Below are positions 6,898 through 13,544 of a stretch of DNA of 16,686 bases, piece after piece. Source of the DNA: Candidatus Omnitrophota bacterium (GTDB lineage Bacteria > Ratteibacteria > UBA8468 > B48-G9 > JAFGKM01); contig JAMWCO010000013.1 in NCBI GenBank assembly GCA_023818785.1, positions 1 through 16,686 of the forward strand. The letters are read 5' to 3'. The notes under the pieces were generated by a model. The model was not told the origin of the DNA, did not search any database, and saw only the letters and a program-made list of their open reading frames with translations. The number at the start of each line of letters is the position of its first letter. The stretch's first letter is position 1. Both the position numbers and the translations under genes were made by a program.

Positions 6898-7842
6898 TTA
6901 AATATATTCAATTGTGCTCGGAGGTTTTGGAGTTATATCATATAAGACCTTTACTATACCCGGAACTTCTTTTAAAATCCTGTCTCTAATTCTATACAAC
7001 CTCTTCCAAGAAATCTTAACTGGTTCTGCAGTCAAAGCATCTTCTGATTTTACAACCCTTATTGCTATCATTTCTCCTAATGCTCTTTTACCTTCTATAA
7101 TACCAGTCGCTCTATCAGAAAAAAGAACAGGAAATGCTTGAAAAATTTCTTTTTCTTTTAATTCCTCTTCAACTATTTTTGTTGCAAGTCGTATTTTTTC
7201 TACTCTATCTCTTGTAACTTCTCCAATAATCCTTGTTGCAAGTCCTGGACCAGGAAATGGTTTCCTGTTATAAACTTTTTTAGGTAATCCAAGTGCTTTG
7301 GCTACTAATCTCACCTGATTCTTATATAAATCTTTTAGAGGTTCAATTATTGTTAAACCATAATAGATAGGATTAATACCAATTTGAGATAAAACATTAT
7401 GTTGTGTCTTTATCCCTTTTTGTGTCTCAACAATATCTGCTGCTATAGTCCCCTGAATTAAAAAATCTACCGAATAACTTCTCACTGCTTGACTTAATGT
7501 TTTATAAAAAATTTCTCTAAATACCTTTCTTTTTTCTTCTGGATCTATTTTACCTTTTAATCCTTCAAAAAAATTTTCTTCAACATTCCACAATTCAAGA
7601 TTTATTCCTTTTTGAGATAAAATCTTACTAACTTGTTCTGCTTCTTTTTCTCTCATCAATCCATCATCTATAAAAAAAGCGATAAGATTTTTACCAATTG
7701 CTTCCTTTGCTAAAATTGCACAAACAGCACTATCAACTCCTCCTGAAACTGCAACAAGTGCTTTTTTATCTTTGATTTTTCTCTTCAACTCTTCTATTTT
7801 TTCTTTTATAAACTTTTTAGGGTTAAATTTTCTTTTGTTCAT
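6898..7842 (-). CDS. guaAB: GMP synthase ATP-pyrophosphatase subunit (archaeal-type GuaAB, no glutaminase domain)
   Basis: A 314-residue protein that covers only the synthetase half of GMP synthase: an N-type ATP-pyrophosphatase domain with the PP-loop VSGGVDSAV (32-40), the GTIAADIVET segment (131-140), IKTQHNV (144-150), PFPGPGLATRIIGE (195-208), and the GMP synthetase C-terminal dimerisation domain ending DITPKPPSTIEYI (302-314). It adenylates XMP and replaces AMP with ammonia to give GMP. Typical bacterial GuaA is about 510-525 residues, with an N-terminal glutaminase. This protein instead has the length and the GTIAAD...ETQ...IKTQHN pattern of the separate archaeal subunit B. The last residue is Ile where Glu is usual. 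A strong GGGAGG site supports the start. A partner GATase (GuaAA) is not in the window, and hisH follows immediately. Confidence 0.92.
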   Translation of the reverse strand: MNKRKFNPKKFIKEKIEELKRKIKDKKALVAVSGGVDSAVCAILAKEAIGKNLIAFFIDDGLMREKEAEQVSKILSQKGINLELWNVEENFFEGLKGKIDPEEKRKVFREIFYKTLSQAVRSYSVDFLIQGTIAADIVETQKGIKTQHNVLSQIGINPIYYGLTIIEPLKDLYKNQVRLVAKALGLPKKVYNRKPFPGPGLATRIIGEVTRDRVEKIRLATKIVEEELKEKEIFQAFPVLFSDRATGIIEGKRALGEMIAIRVVKSEDALTAEPVKISWKRLYRIRDRILKEVPGIVKVLYDITPKPPSTIEYI

Positions 7843-7846
7843 CTTG

Positions 7847-7852
7847 CCTCCC
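7847..7852 (-). promoter_or_regulatory. Strong ribosome binding site of guaAB
   Basis: GGGAGG on the minus strand lies four bases before the guaAB ATG at 7842. It is the strongest Shine-Dalgarno sequence in the leftward unit and shows that the protein genuinely starts here, without an N-terminal glutaminase domain upstream. Confidence 0.75.
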
Positions 7853-7865
7853 TCTTTTTAAAATT

Positions 7866-8921
7866 TTATAATTTTTTTATATATCTGTCAAAATCTGTAT
7901 CATTCGTTTTTTCAATCTCAACATCAAAATTTAGGAAGAATAAAGGATTTTTTATATTAAAATTTTTAACTTTCACATAATCTTTTTCTGTAGTAACAAT
8001 AAAATCTGCACTATTCTTTTCATAAATCTTTTCAATCTCTTCAATATCATATTTTTTATATGAATAATGGTCTGGATATGGAATACAATAAATTCTTTTG
8101 GGTTCTGTTTTTAATAATAAAAAGTAAAAATTAAATGGATTACCAATACCTGAAAATGCTACCAATGTTTTATTTTTAAAATTTTCATAAGAAAATTTTC
8201 CTTTTTCATTTTCAATATTTTTTAATTTAAAGTTCATAAAAAAAATAGGTTTTTTAAAAACTTTTAGATAATTCAAAATCTCCATTTTTTTATCATAATC
8301 TACCATATGAGTATGGGTTAAAATAATAATATCACATCTTTTTATTGATGAGATTGGTTCCCTTAAAAATCCAGATGGTATTAAAAGATTATTATCAAAA
8401 GGATTTGAACAGTCAATCAATAGAATATCAAGGTCTTTTTTTATCCATAAACAATGGAATCCATCATCAATTAAAATTAAGTCAAATTCCTTCTCTATTT
8501 TTTTTATACCATTTAAATTTTTATCTTCACTTATAGAAACATTCGGAAAATTTCTTCTTATTAAAATTATTTCATCTTTTTCTTTACCATAACCTTTATA
8601 AATTACACAGATTTTTTTTTCATATGAGATTTTATTAAGGATATATTTTATAAGTGTCGTTTTACCAGTTCCGCCAACAATAATATTCCCTACACTTATA
8701 ATCTTGGCTTTTACTATATTTTTTTTTGCAAAAATTTTTTTCAGTGTAATAAAAAGAAAATATATTAATGATAATGGTAAAAAAAATAATGAAACCAAAT
8801 GAAAAAAGAGAGATTTTTTTCTAAATAAAAACTTATAATAAAAAAAATTAAAAAAGGGTCTGCTGGTCTTTGGTCTCAAAAAAACTAATCGGGATTTCAA
8901 CTTTACCAAATTCTCCATCAT
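7866..8921 (-). CDS. lpxK: Tetraacyldisaccharide 4'-kinase LpxK
   Basis: LpxK phosphorylates the 4' position of the lipid A disaccharide at the cytoplasmic face of the inner membrane. This 351-residue protein has the single N-terminal membrane segment (about 38-62, with the family's PLSLIY), then IISVGNIIVGGTGKTTLI (74-91), an unusual P-loop, and LILIDDGF (148-155), DLDILLID (163-170), LIPSGFLREP (180-189), PDHYSY (283-288) and TTEKD (310-314). Two positions are atypical: GGTGKTT for GGTGKTP, and DDGFHC for DDGLQH/DDGFQH. The first ATG overlaps the EndoQ-like gene by 74 bases and gives about 30 residues more than E. coli LpxK before PLS. No ATG, GTG or TTG start exists just after the overlap, so TTG codons within it or the ATGs at 8921 and 8918 are the options. 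The enzyme fits the following LPS glycosyltransferases. Confidence 0.9.
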   Translation of the reverse strand: MMENLVKLKSRLVFLRPKTSRPFFNFFYYKFLFRKKSLFFHLVSLFFLPLSLIYFLFITLKKIFAKKNIVKAKIISVGNIIVGGTGKTTLIKYILNKISYEKKICVIYKGYGKEKDEIILIRRNFPNVSISEDKNLNGIKKIEKEFDLILIDDGFHCLWIKKDLDILLIDCSNPFDNNLLIPSGFLREPISSIKRCDIIILTHTHMVDYDKKMEILNYLKVFKKPIFFMNFKLKNIENEKGKFSYENFKNKTLVAFSGIGNPFNFYFLLLKTEPKRIYCIPYPDHYSYKKYDIEEIEKIYEKNSADFIVTTEKDYVKVKNFNIKNPLFFLNFDVEIEKTNDTDFDRYIKKL

Positions 8922-10068
8922 ATCCTGGTTTTATATTTACTTTTCCCTTTCTTACATTTTTAATTCCTTCAAAAATCTTTTTATCAATTTTATCTTCAAT
9001 TTCTTCTTCAGTAGCATAAAGCAATATGTAAAATTCTGGACCAATTTTATTTATAAGTTCAAAATATATTTTTTGAACCAATTGAGATGATACTTCTTTA
9101 TTTATTACACTTCCTATTATTTGGTCAAGAGGAACAAGTTTTTTAAAAGGAATATATTTTTCAGGTTTTTCTCCCATATTTCTATCAGCAAGTTTTTCTA
9201 TCCTATGCATTACACCCACTGTAAGTTTTTTACCACATACAGGACATACATAATTATTTTTTATTGTTTCATCTGGAGAAAAACAAACTCTGCAATTTCT
9301 ATGCCCATCATAATGATATTTACCTTCCTCTGGAAAATACTCTATTGTCATTTTAAAATCTTTATTTTTCAATATATCTATAAGTTCTTTAAAATCAAAT
9401 TCTTTTATAAAGATATTTGCCTCCCTCCCTATTTTTGAAGGAGAATGAGCATCTGAATTTGAAATCAAACAGAATCTATCAAGTTCAGATAATCTCCAAT
9501 TCATTTCTGGGTCACTACTTAATCCTGTCTCAAGAGCAAATATTTCTTCTGTAAGTTCTTCAAAACATTCTTCAATTCTGTCAAAACCTGAATTTGAACC
9601 AAACAAAGAAAAATGAGGAGTCCATATATGTGCTGGAACCATAAATCCATACTCATCTACTTCCTTTAATATTTTTAAAAGTTCTTTTGAAGAAAGTTGT
9701 AAAATAGGTCTTCCATCAGAATTAAGGTCTCCATATCTTTCTATTATCTTATTAAATCTTTCAACTTTTTCTATTGAAGAAATAAAAATTATATTATGGA
9801 TTTTTTTTGTTATACCTTTCTTATCAAAAATATTGCATATCTCTCCTGTTAAAATGAAATCAATCCCTTTATATCTATAAATTCCAAATCTTTCTGTTTC
9901 ACTTAAATTTCTTTTCAATTCATAAAACCAATAGAAATGCGTAATATCTCCAGTCCCAAGAAGATTTATACCTTTATATCTTGACCATTTAACCAAACTA
10001 TCCAGTTCCATATCTTTACTTGTTGCCCTACTATATTTTGAATGAATATGAAAATCAGCAATGTACAT
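8848..10068 (-). CDS. EndoQ-like PHP-domain endonuclease for deaminated DNA
   Basis: A 406-residue protein of the TIGR00375/endonuclease Q family. EndoQ cuts DNA 5' of deaminated bases (uracil, hypoxanthine, xanthine) and abasic sites. The PHP catalytic domain shows ADFHIHSKYS (4-13), LLGTGDITH (36-44), GEICNIF (75-81), VPAHIWTPHFS (144-154) and the diagnostic run ALETGLSSDPEMNWRLSELD (178-197) with NSDAHSP (204-210). A zinc-finger region follows (C259, C262, C275, C278). The C-terminal domain has KLVPLDQIIG and the RKGKVNIKPGYDGEFG segment (373-388). The last five residues, QQTLF, fit a bacterial sliding-clamp binding motif. An AAGGA element eight bases upstream supports the start. It overlaps the HIT gene by 14 bases and lpxK by 74. 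Family assignment is firm, but substrate range in this organism is inferred. Confidence 0.88.
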   Translation of the reverse strand: MYIADFHIHSKYSRATSKDMELDSLVKWSRYKGINLLGTGDITHFYWFYELKRNLSETERFGIYRYKGIDFILTGEICNIFDKKGITKKIHNIIFISSIEKVERFNKIIERYGDLNSDGRPILQLSSKELLKILKEVDEYGFMVPAHIWTPHFSLFGSNSGFDRIEECFEELTEEIFALETGLSSDPEMNWRLSELDRFCLISNSDAHSPSKIGREANIFIKEFDFKELIDILKNKDFKMTIEYFPEEGKYHYDGHRNCRVCFSPDETIKNNYVCPVCGKKLTVGVMHRIEKLADRNMGEKPEKYIPFKKLVPLDQIIGSVINKEVSSQLVQKIYFELINKIGPEFYILLYATEEEIEDKIDKKIFEGIKNVRKGKVNIKPGYDGEFGKVEIPISFFETKDQQTLF

Positions 10069-10558
10069 TTTTAAAGTCCTTTTTGAATTCTTTTTTTAAA
10101 ATTTTAGAGAGTTCATTAAGTGATTGTGGAATTACTTTTGTATTAGAAATTACAGGCATAAAATTTGTATCTCCACTCCATCTTGGGACAATATGTATAT
10201 GAATATGGTCTTCAAGTCCTGCACCAGAAATTTTCCCAATATTTAAGCCAATGTTAAAACCATCAGGATTCAAAATTTTTTTTAAAATTTTAATACTATT
10301 TTTCATTAAATTAGTAATTTCTATAAATTCTTTATCTTCTAATTCTTCAAGATTTTTTATATGCCTCATAGGCGCAATCATTAAATGTCCATTATTGTAA
10401 GGGAAAATATTCAATATAATAAAACTAAAATTCCCTTTATAAACTATAAATTTACTTTTTGGTAATTTAATTTCTTCGCAAAGGAAACATCCTTTATTTT
10501 TAAATTTAAGAATATATCCCATTCTCCAAGGAGCCCAAAGAATATCATTTTTTCTCAT
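10055..10558 (-). CDS. HIT-family protein, Ap4A phosphorylase-like
   Basis: Assuming the internal ATG at 10558, this is a 167-residue histidine-triad hydrolase or phosphorylase of the branch typified by mycobacterial Ap4A phosphorylase, which cleaves diadenosine polyphosphates. Evidence: LWAPWRMGYI near the N-terminus (7-16), a CFLC pair (24-27), NIFPYNNGHLMIAP (50-63), GFNIGLNIGKISGAG (100-114), and the HIT signature DHIHIHIVPRW (117-127) with catalytic His at the centre, followed by NFMPVISNTKVIPQ. An upstream ATG at 10615 would add 19 residues (MQKNCLKLKK...) not seen in the family and would overlap the CCA gene by 35 bases. Neither start has a good Shine-Dalgarno sequence, so this choice rests on family length. 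It is co-transcribed with tRNA nucleotidyltransferase and EndoQ-like genes. Confidence 0.88.
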   Translation of the reverse strand: MRKNDILWAPWRMGYILKFKNKGCFLCEEIKLPKSKFIVYKGNFSFIILNIFPYNNGHLMIAPMRHIKNLEELEDKEFIEITNLMKNSIKILKKILNPDGFNIGLNIGKISGAGLEDHIHIHIVPRWSGDTNFMPVISNTKVIPQSLNELSKILKKEFKKDFKNVHC

Positions 10559-10580
10559 TGATTTAATTTTATATCTTATA

Positions 10581-11972
10581 TTAAGTTTTTTCAATTTTAA
10601 GCAATTTTTCTGCATTTTCTTTTATAAACTCCCTTAAAACCCTTCTTTTATTTGGCAATTTATTTTCAATAACAAGATTTTCAAGAAATTCTTTAATAGC
10701 ACCTACTTTTTTCCCCTCAGGAATTTTTAAAATCTCCATTATATCAAATCCATTAACTTTAAGTTTAAATGAAGAGAGTTTATCTTTTTTATTAATTTCT
10801 TTAATTCTTTCTTCTAAATTCTCAAGCCGTTTAAGTGCTTCTTTAACTTTTAATTCATTTTTACTTGTCAAATCGCTTTTCGCAAGAATAAAAAGTCCTT
10901 TCATATCTTTACCTATTTCTCTAATAAATCTCCTTAAAGCAGTATCACTTGGATTTTCCTTTGCAAGTAAATGTGGTCTTAAATGAAATTTAATTAGATG
11001 ACCAATAAATCTTGCGTTTTCTTCACTTATTTTTAATCTTTTACAAACATTATAAGATATTTTTTCTCCAACAAATTCATGTCTGTGAAAACTTACTTTA
11101 CCATTTTCAACTTTTAAAGTATATGGTTTGCCAATATCATGAAGTAATGTAGCCAGCCGTATATAAACATTTCTTGTTCTTTTTGACACATTATCAAGGG
11201 TTTTTAAAGTATGCTCAAAAAGGTCTTTACAAGGATGATTTTTTCTCTTTTCTTTTAAATTTGCAATTTCTGGTAGAATTATTTCAAGTAAGTTTAATTT
11301 ATCAAGCAAATCAAATCCTATTGAAGGTTGAGAGCACTCAAGAATTTTAATAATTTCATCAGCAATCCTTTCCTGACTTACTATTTTAATTCTATCCCTA
11401 TTTTTCTTCATACCTTCAAATGTTTTATCTTCTATTTTAAATTTAAATTTTGTAGCAAATCTTATCCCTCTTAAAATTCTTAATGGGTCATCATAAAATG
11501 TTTTATCAGGGTCAATAGGTGTCCTTATAATTTTTCTCTTAATATCTTCTCTTCCATTAAATGGATCAATAACCTCTTTTGTAATTAAACTTTTTGCTAT
11601 TGCATTTATTGTAAAATCTCTTCTTTCAAGGTCTTGATAGATAGTTGTTTTTTCTACATAAGGTTTTCTTGAATCAGAAGGATAACTTTCTTTCCTTGCA
11701 GTTGCAAACTCAAGTTTAATTTTATTAACTTCTATCATTGCAGTGCCAAATCTTCCATAAAAAACAGGTTTTGGTAAATTATAGATTTGAGCAAATTCTT
11801 CTGCTATTTGGAGTGCATCTACTTCCATAACAAAATCAATATCATTACTTTTTCTTTTTAAAATTTTATCTCTTATATAACCACCAACAAGAAAAACTTC
11901 TATATTTTTTTTAAAACAAAAATCTCTCATCTTTTCTATAATTTCTTCTGAAGTAATTCTCACAATTTTCAT
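10581..11972 (-). CDS. cca: tRNA nucleotidyltransferase (class II CCA-adding type) with HD domain
   Basis: A 463-residue class II nucleotidyltransferase of the CCA-adding and poly(A) polymerase family, which adds or repairs the 3' CCA of tRNA. The polymerase head shows VFLVGGYIRDKIL (26-38), the metal-binding DIDF (44-47), EFATARKESY (88-97), RRDFTINAIA (117-126), DPLRILRGIRFA (162-173) and ERIADEI (201-207). The second half has an HD phosphohydrolase-like domain with LLHDIGKP (276-283, H278-D279) and further histidines H296, H298 and H325. The enzyme is longer than E. coli Cca (about 412). Some deep-branching bacteria split CC- and A-adding between two proteins, so a specialised half-activity cannot be excluded. 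Its ATG overlaps the small upstream gene by 4 bases. Confidence 0.92.
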   Translation of the reverse strand: MKIVRITSEEIIEKMRDFCFKKNIEVFLVGGYIRDKILKRKSNDIDFVMEVDALQIAEEFAQIYNLPKPVFYGRFGTAMIEVNKIKLEFATARKESYPSDSRKPYVEKTTIYQDLERRDFTINAIAKSLITKEVIDPFNGREDIKRKIIRTPIDPDKTFYDDPLRILRGIRFATKFKFKIEDKTFEGMKKNRDRIKIVSQERIADEIIKILECSQPSIGFDLLDKLNLLEIILPEIANLKEKRKNHPCKDLFEHTLKTLDNVSKRTRNVYIRLATLLHDIGKPYTLKVENGKVSFHRHEFVGEKISYNVCKRLKISEENARFIGHLIKFHLRPHLLAKENPSDTALRRFIREIGKDMKGLFILAKSDLTSKNELKVKEALKRLENLEERIKEINKKDKLSSFKLKVNGFDIMEILKIPEGKKVGAIKEFLENLVIENKLPNKRRVLREFIKENAEKLLKIEKT

Positions 11973-12334
11973 TTTTCTATCCCATAAATATTATCTTCAA
12001 TTTCAATTAAATCAATATTATAACCTTTTAGAAGTTTTTTTAAATTAGTTTTTCCAATTCCATTTAAGGGAACTATTAAATTCTGTGAAACTAAAAAATT
12101 TTTTCCAATTTTTATATAGGAATCATTCTTGCCTACTAAAAAAACTCCAATATATCCTTTTTCATCTTTGAATAAATATCCAACCGCAGGAATTCTTGAA
12201 AATTTAGAAAAATTACTCCATACAGAACAGACTCTTAATCTTCTGATTTTTCCAGTCTCATCTTTAACTTTTATACTTTTTATATCTACTCTTCTTTTCC
12301 CTATTTCAAATCTACCCTGTTTTCTCCATAACAT
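11969..12334 (-). CDS. Hypothetical protein, 121 residues
   Basis: I do not recognise this protein. It is a small, basic, soluble protein without signal peptide or membrane segment. The composition and spacing suggest mostly beta strands: a basic N-terminus (MLWRKQGRFEIGKRRVDIKS), VWSNFSKFSRIPAVGYLF (38-55), then a hairpin-like GYIGVFLVGKNDSYIKIG (60-77), and FLVSQNLIVPLNGIGKTNLKKLLKG, ending in an acidic IDLIEIEDNIYGIEK tail. There are no cysteine pairs, Walker motifs or obvious catalytic clusters. It is very likely real because it is held between two conserved genes by a 23-base overlap upstream and a 4-base ATGA overlap downstream, and it keeps the same codon bias. A role connected with the adjacent tRNA nucleotidyltransferase is possible only on grounds of position. 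Confidence 0.7.
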   Translation of the reverse strand: MLWRKQGRFEIGKRRVDIKSIKVKDETGKIRRLRVCSVWSNFSKFSRIPAVGYLFKDEKGYIGVFLVGKNDSYIKIGKNFLVSQNLIVPLNGIGKTNLKKLLKGYNIDLIEIEDNIYGIEK

Positions 12335-13475
12335 TTTTCTTTATCTGAAATGACAGAAAAATAAAAGCAAGAATCTCTGTTAAAATTACATAAAGTAAGA
12401 TATTTTGAAGATTTTTTTCATATAGATATCCAATAATCCAACTCCCAATAAAGATAGCAATCCCATAAATAGAATTAAAAAGTCCATAAGCAAAACCTCT
12501 TTTAGAAGAATGCGTCATATCTCCTATGGATGCCCTTAAAACTGTTTCATGACATCCTATAATAATACCTAAAATTATAACACTTATGATAGAAAAAAAT
12601 ATATTTGAAGAAAAAGCAAAAAAAGGCAAAATCATTGTTAAAATGGGAATTAAAAGCAATGCCTTAAATTTAATTTTATCATATAAATCACCTATAAAGA
12701 ATGCTATTATTCCGTCTATTCCCATAACGATTAGATAAAAAATAGGAATAATAGAAAAATTCATAATTTTTTTAACTGTAAAATGATAAGAAATAATGGG
12801 AAAGTTTATAAGACCCGCTATTGAAAAAAATACAAAAAAAATATAGAAAACAAAACTTTTATTTATATTTTTTCCCTTTGATTCTCCAATTTTATCTTTT
12901 TCAATAGAAATAGCATAATTTTTCTTTGCAAAAATAAGTGTTAATATTAGAAAAAAAGCAGGAATCCACATTAGATTAAAAGCAAACGAATAATTTTTAA
13001 ATTTAGAAAGCGACACAAAAAAAATCAAACTCCCTAAAACAGCACCAAACTGGTCTAATGCTTCATGAATTCCAAAACTCTTACCATATCCAATATTTCT
13101 TCCTGCAAAAGATAGTAAAGTATCTCTTGAAGGACTTCTTATTGCCTTCCCTATTCTTTCAAAAATGATTAATAATACAGCAAACTGCCAGATTTTTGTA
13201 AATGCAAGCAAAGGCAAAGAGCATATCAGTGAATACCCTATTATCGTAAAAGGCCAATATAACTTTTTTTTATCACAGATATAACCTGAAAGGAATCTTA
13301 AAATGTATGTTATAAATTCTCCTAAACCAGAAAAAAAACCAATAATAATAGATGTGGCTCCAAGTGAAGCAAGAAAAGGTCCACTTATGCTTCTTGTTCC
13401 TTCATAAATAATATCTCCTAATAAACTTATTATACCAAAAAGTAAAATTACCAAAATTTGTTTATCTTTCTTCAT
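12312..13475 (-). CDS. MFS transporter
   Basis: A 387-residue integral inner-membrane protein with about twelve hydrophobic segments and a central loop rich in Lys, Glu and Ser (about 190-207) between the two six-helix halves. It contains the MFS motif-A-like loop GYICDKKKLYWP (64-75) between helices 2 and 3, FERIGKAIRSPSRDTLLS (105-122) and SFGIHEALDQFGAVLGSL (133-150), signatures of an uncharacterised secondary transporter branch in the major facilitator superfamily. The C-terminal half repeats the pattern with GDLYDKIKFKALL and SKRGFAYGLFNSIYGIAIFIG. The substrate is not predictable. It is the first gene of the leftward unit, its start is 69 bases from nusA, and no Shine-Dalgarno sequence is visible. 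Its 3' end overlaps the small hypothetical gene by 23 bases. Confidence 0.87.
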   Translation of the reverse strand: MKKDKQILVILLFGIISLLGDIIYEGTRSISGPFLASLGATSIIIGFFSGLGEFITYILRFLSGYICDKKKLYWPFTIIGYSLICSLPLLAFTKIWQFAVLLIIFERIGKAIRSPSRDTLLSFAGRNIGYGKSFGIHEALDQFGAVLGSLIFFVSLSKFKNYSFAFNLMWIPAFFLILTLIFAKKNYAISIEKDKIGESKGKNINKSFVFYIFFVFFSIAGLINFPIISYHFTVKKIMNFSIIPIFYLIVMGIDGIIAFFIGDLYDKIKFKALLLIPILTMILPFFAFSSNIFFSIISVIILGIIIGCHETVLRASIGDMTHSSKRGFAYGLFNSIYGIAIFIGSWIIGYLYEKNLQNILLYVILTEILAFIFLSFQIKKNVMEKTG

Positions 13476-13483
13476 ATTAAAAG

Positions 13484-13510
13484 TTTATATTACTTGACAC
13501 TAAAAAGCAA
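13484..13510 (-). promoter_or_regulatory. Possible weak promoter of the leftward unit
   Basis: On the minus strand TATAAA (13484-13489) could be a -10 element and TTGCTT (13505-13510) a poor -35, with a 15-base spacer. Transcription would then begin almost at the MFS ATG, consistent with the absence of a Shine-Dalgarno sequence. It overlaps the rightward promoter face to face. The match is weak. Confidence 0.3.
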
Positions 13511-13522
13511 ATTTAATAAAAT
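13494..13522 (+). promoter_or_regulatory. Sigma70-type promoter of the nusA-infB unit
   Basis: A perfect -35 TTGACA (13494-13499) and a -10 TAAAAT (13517-13522, one mismatch to TATAAT) are separated by exactly 17 bases. The predicted start, about seven bases after the -10, would be near 13528-13530, leaving a leader of some 15-18 bases that is essentially only the Shine-Dalgarno sequence. The background is AT-rich, but the GC-containing TTGACA with ideal spacing makes a chance match unlikely. Confidence 0.75.
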
Positions 13523-13529
13523 ATAGTAT

Positions 13530-13535
13530 GGAGGA
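13530..13535 (+). promoter_or_regulatory. Ribosome binding site of nusA
   Basis: GGAGGA, a near-perfect anti-16S match, ends nine bases before the nusA ATG at 13545. It fixes the start codon and sits right behind the predicted transcription start. Confidence 0.8.
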
Positions 13536-13544
13536 ATTAGAAAA

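Noticed and set aside
13494..13527. TTGACA paired with TATAGT (13522-13527) as promoter
   Set aside because: The spacer would be 22 bases. TAAAAT at 13517-13522 gives the ideal 17.
13476..13544. Riboswitch or attenuator ahead of nusA
   Set aside because: The predicted leader is under 20 bases, too short for a structured RNA element.
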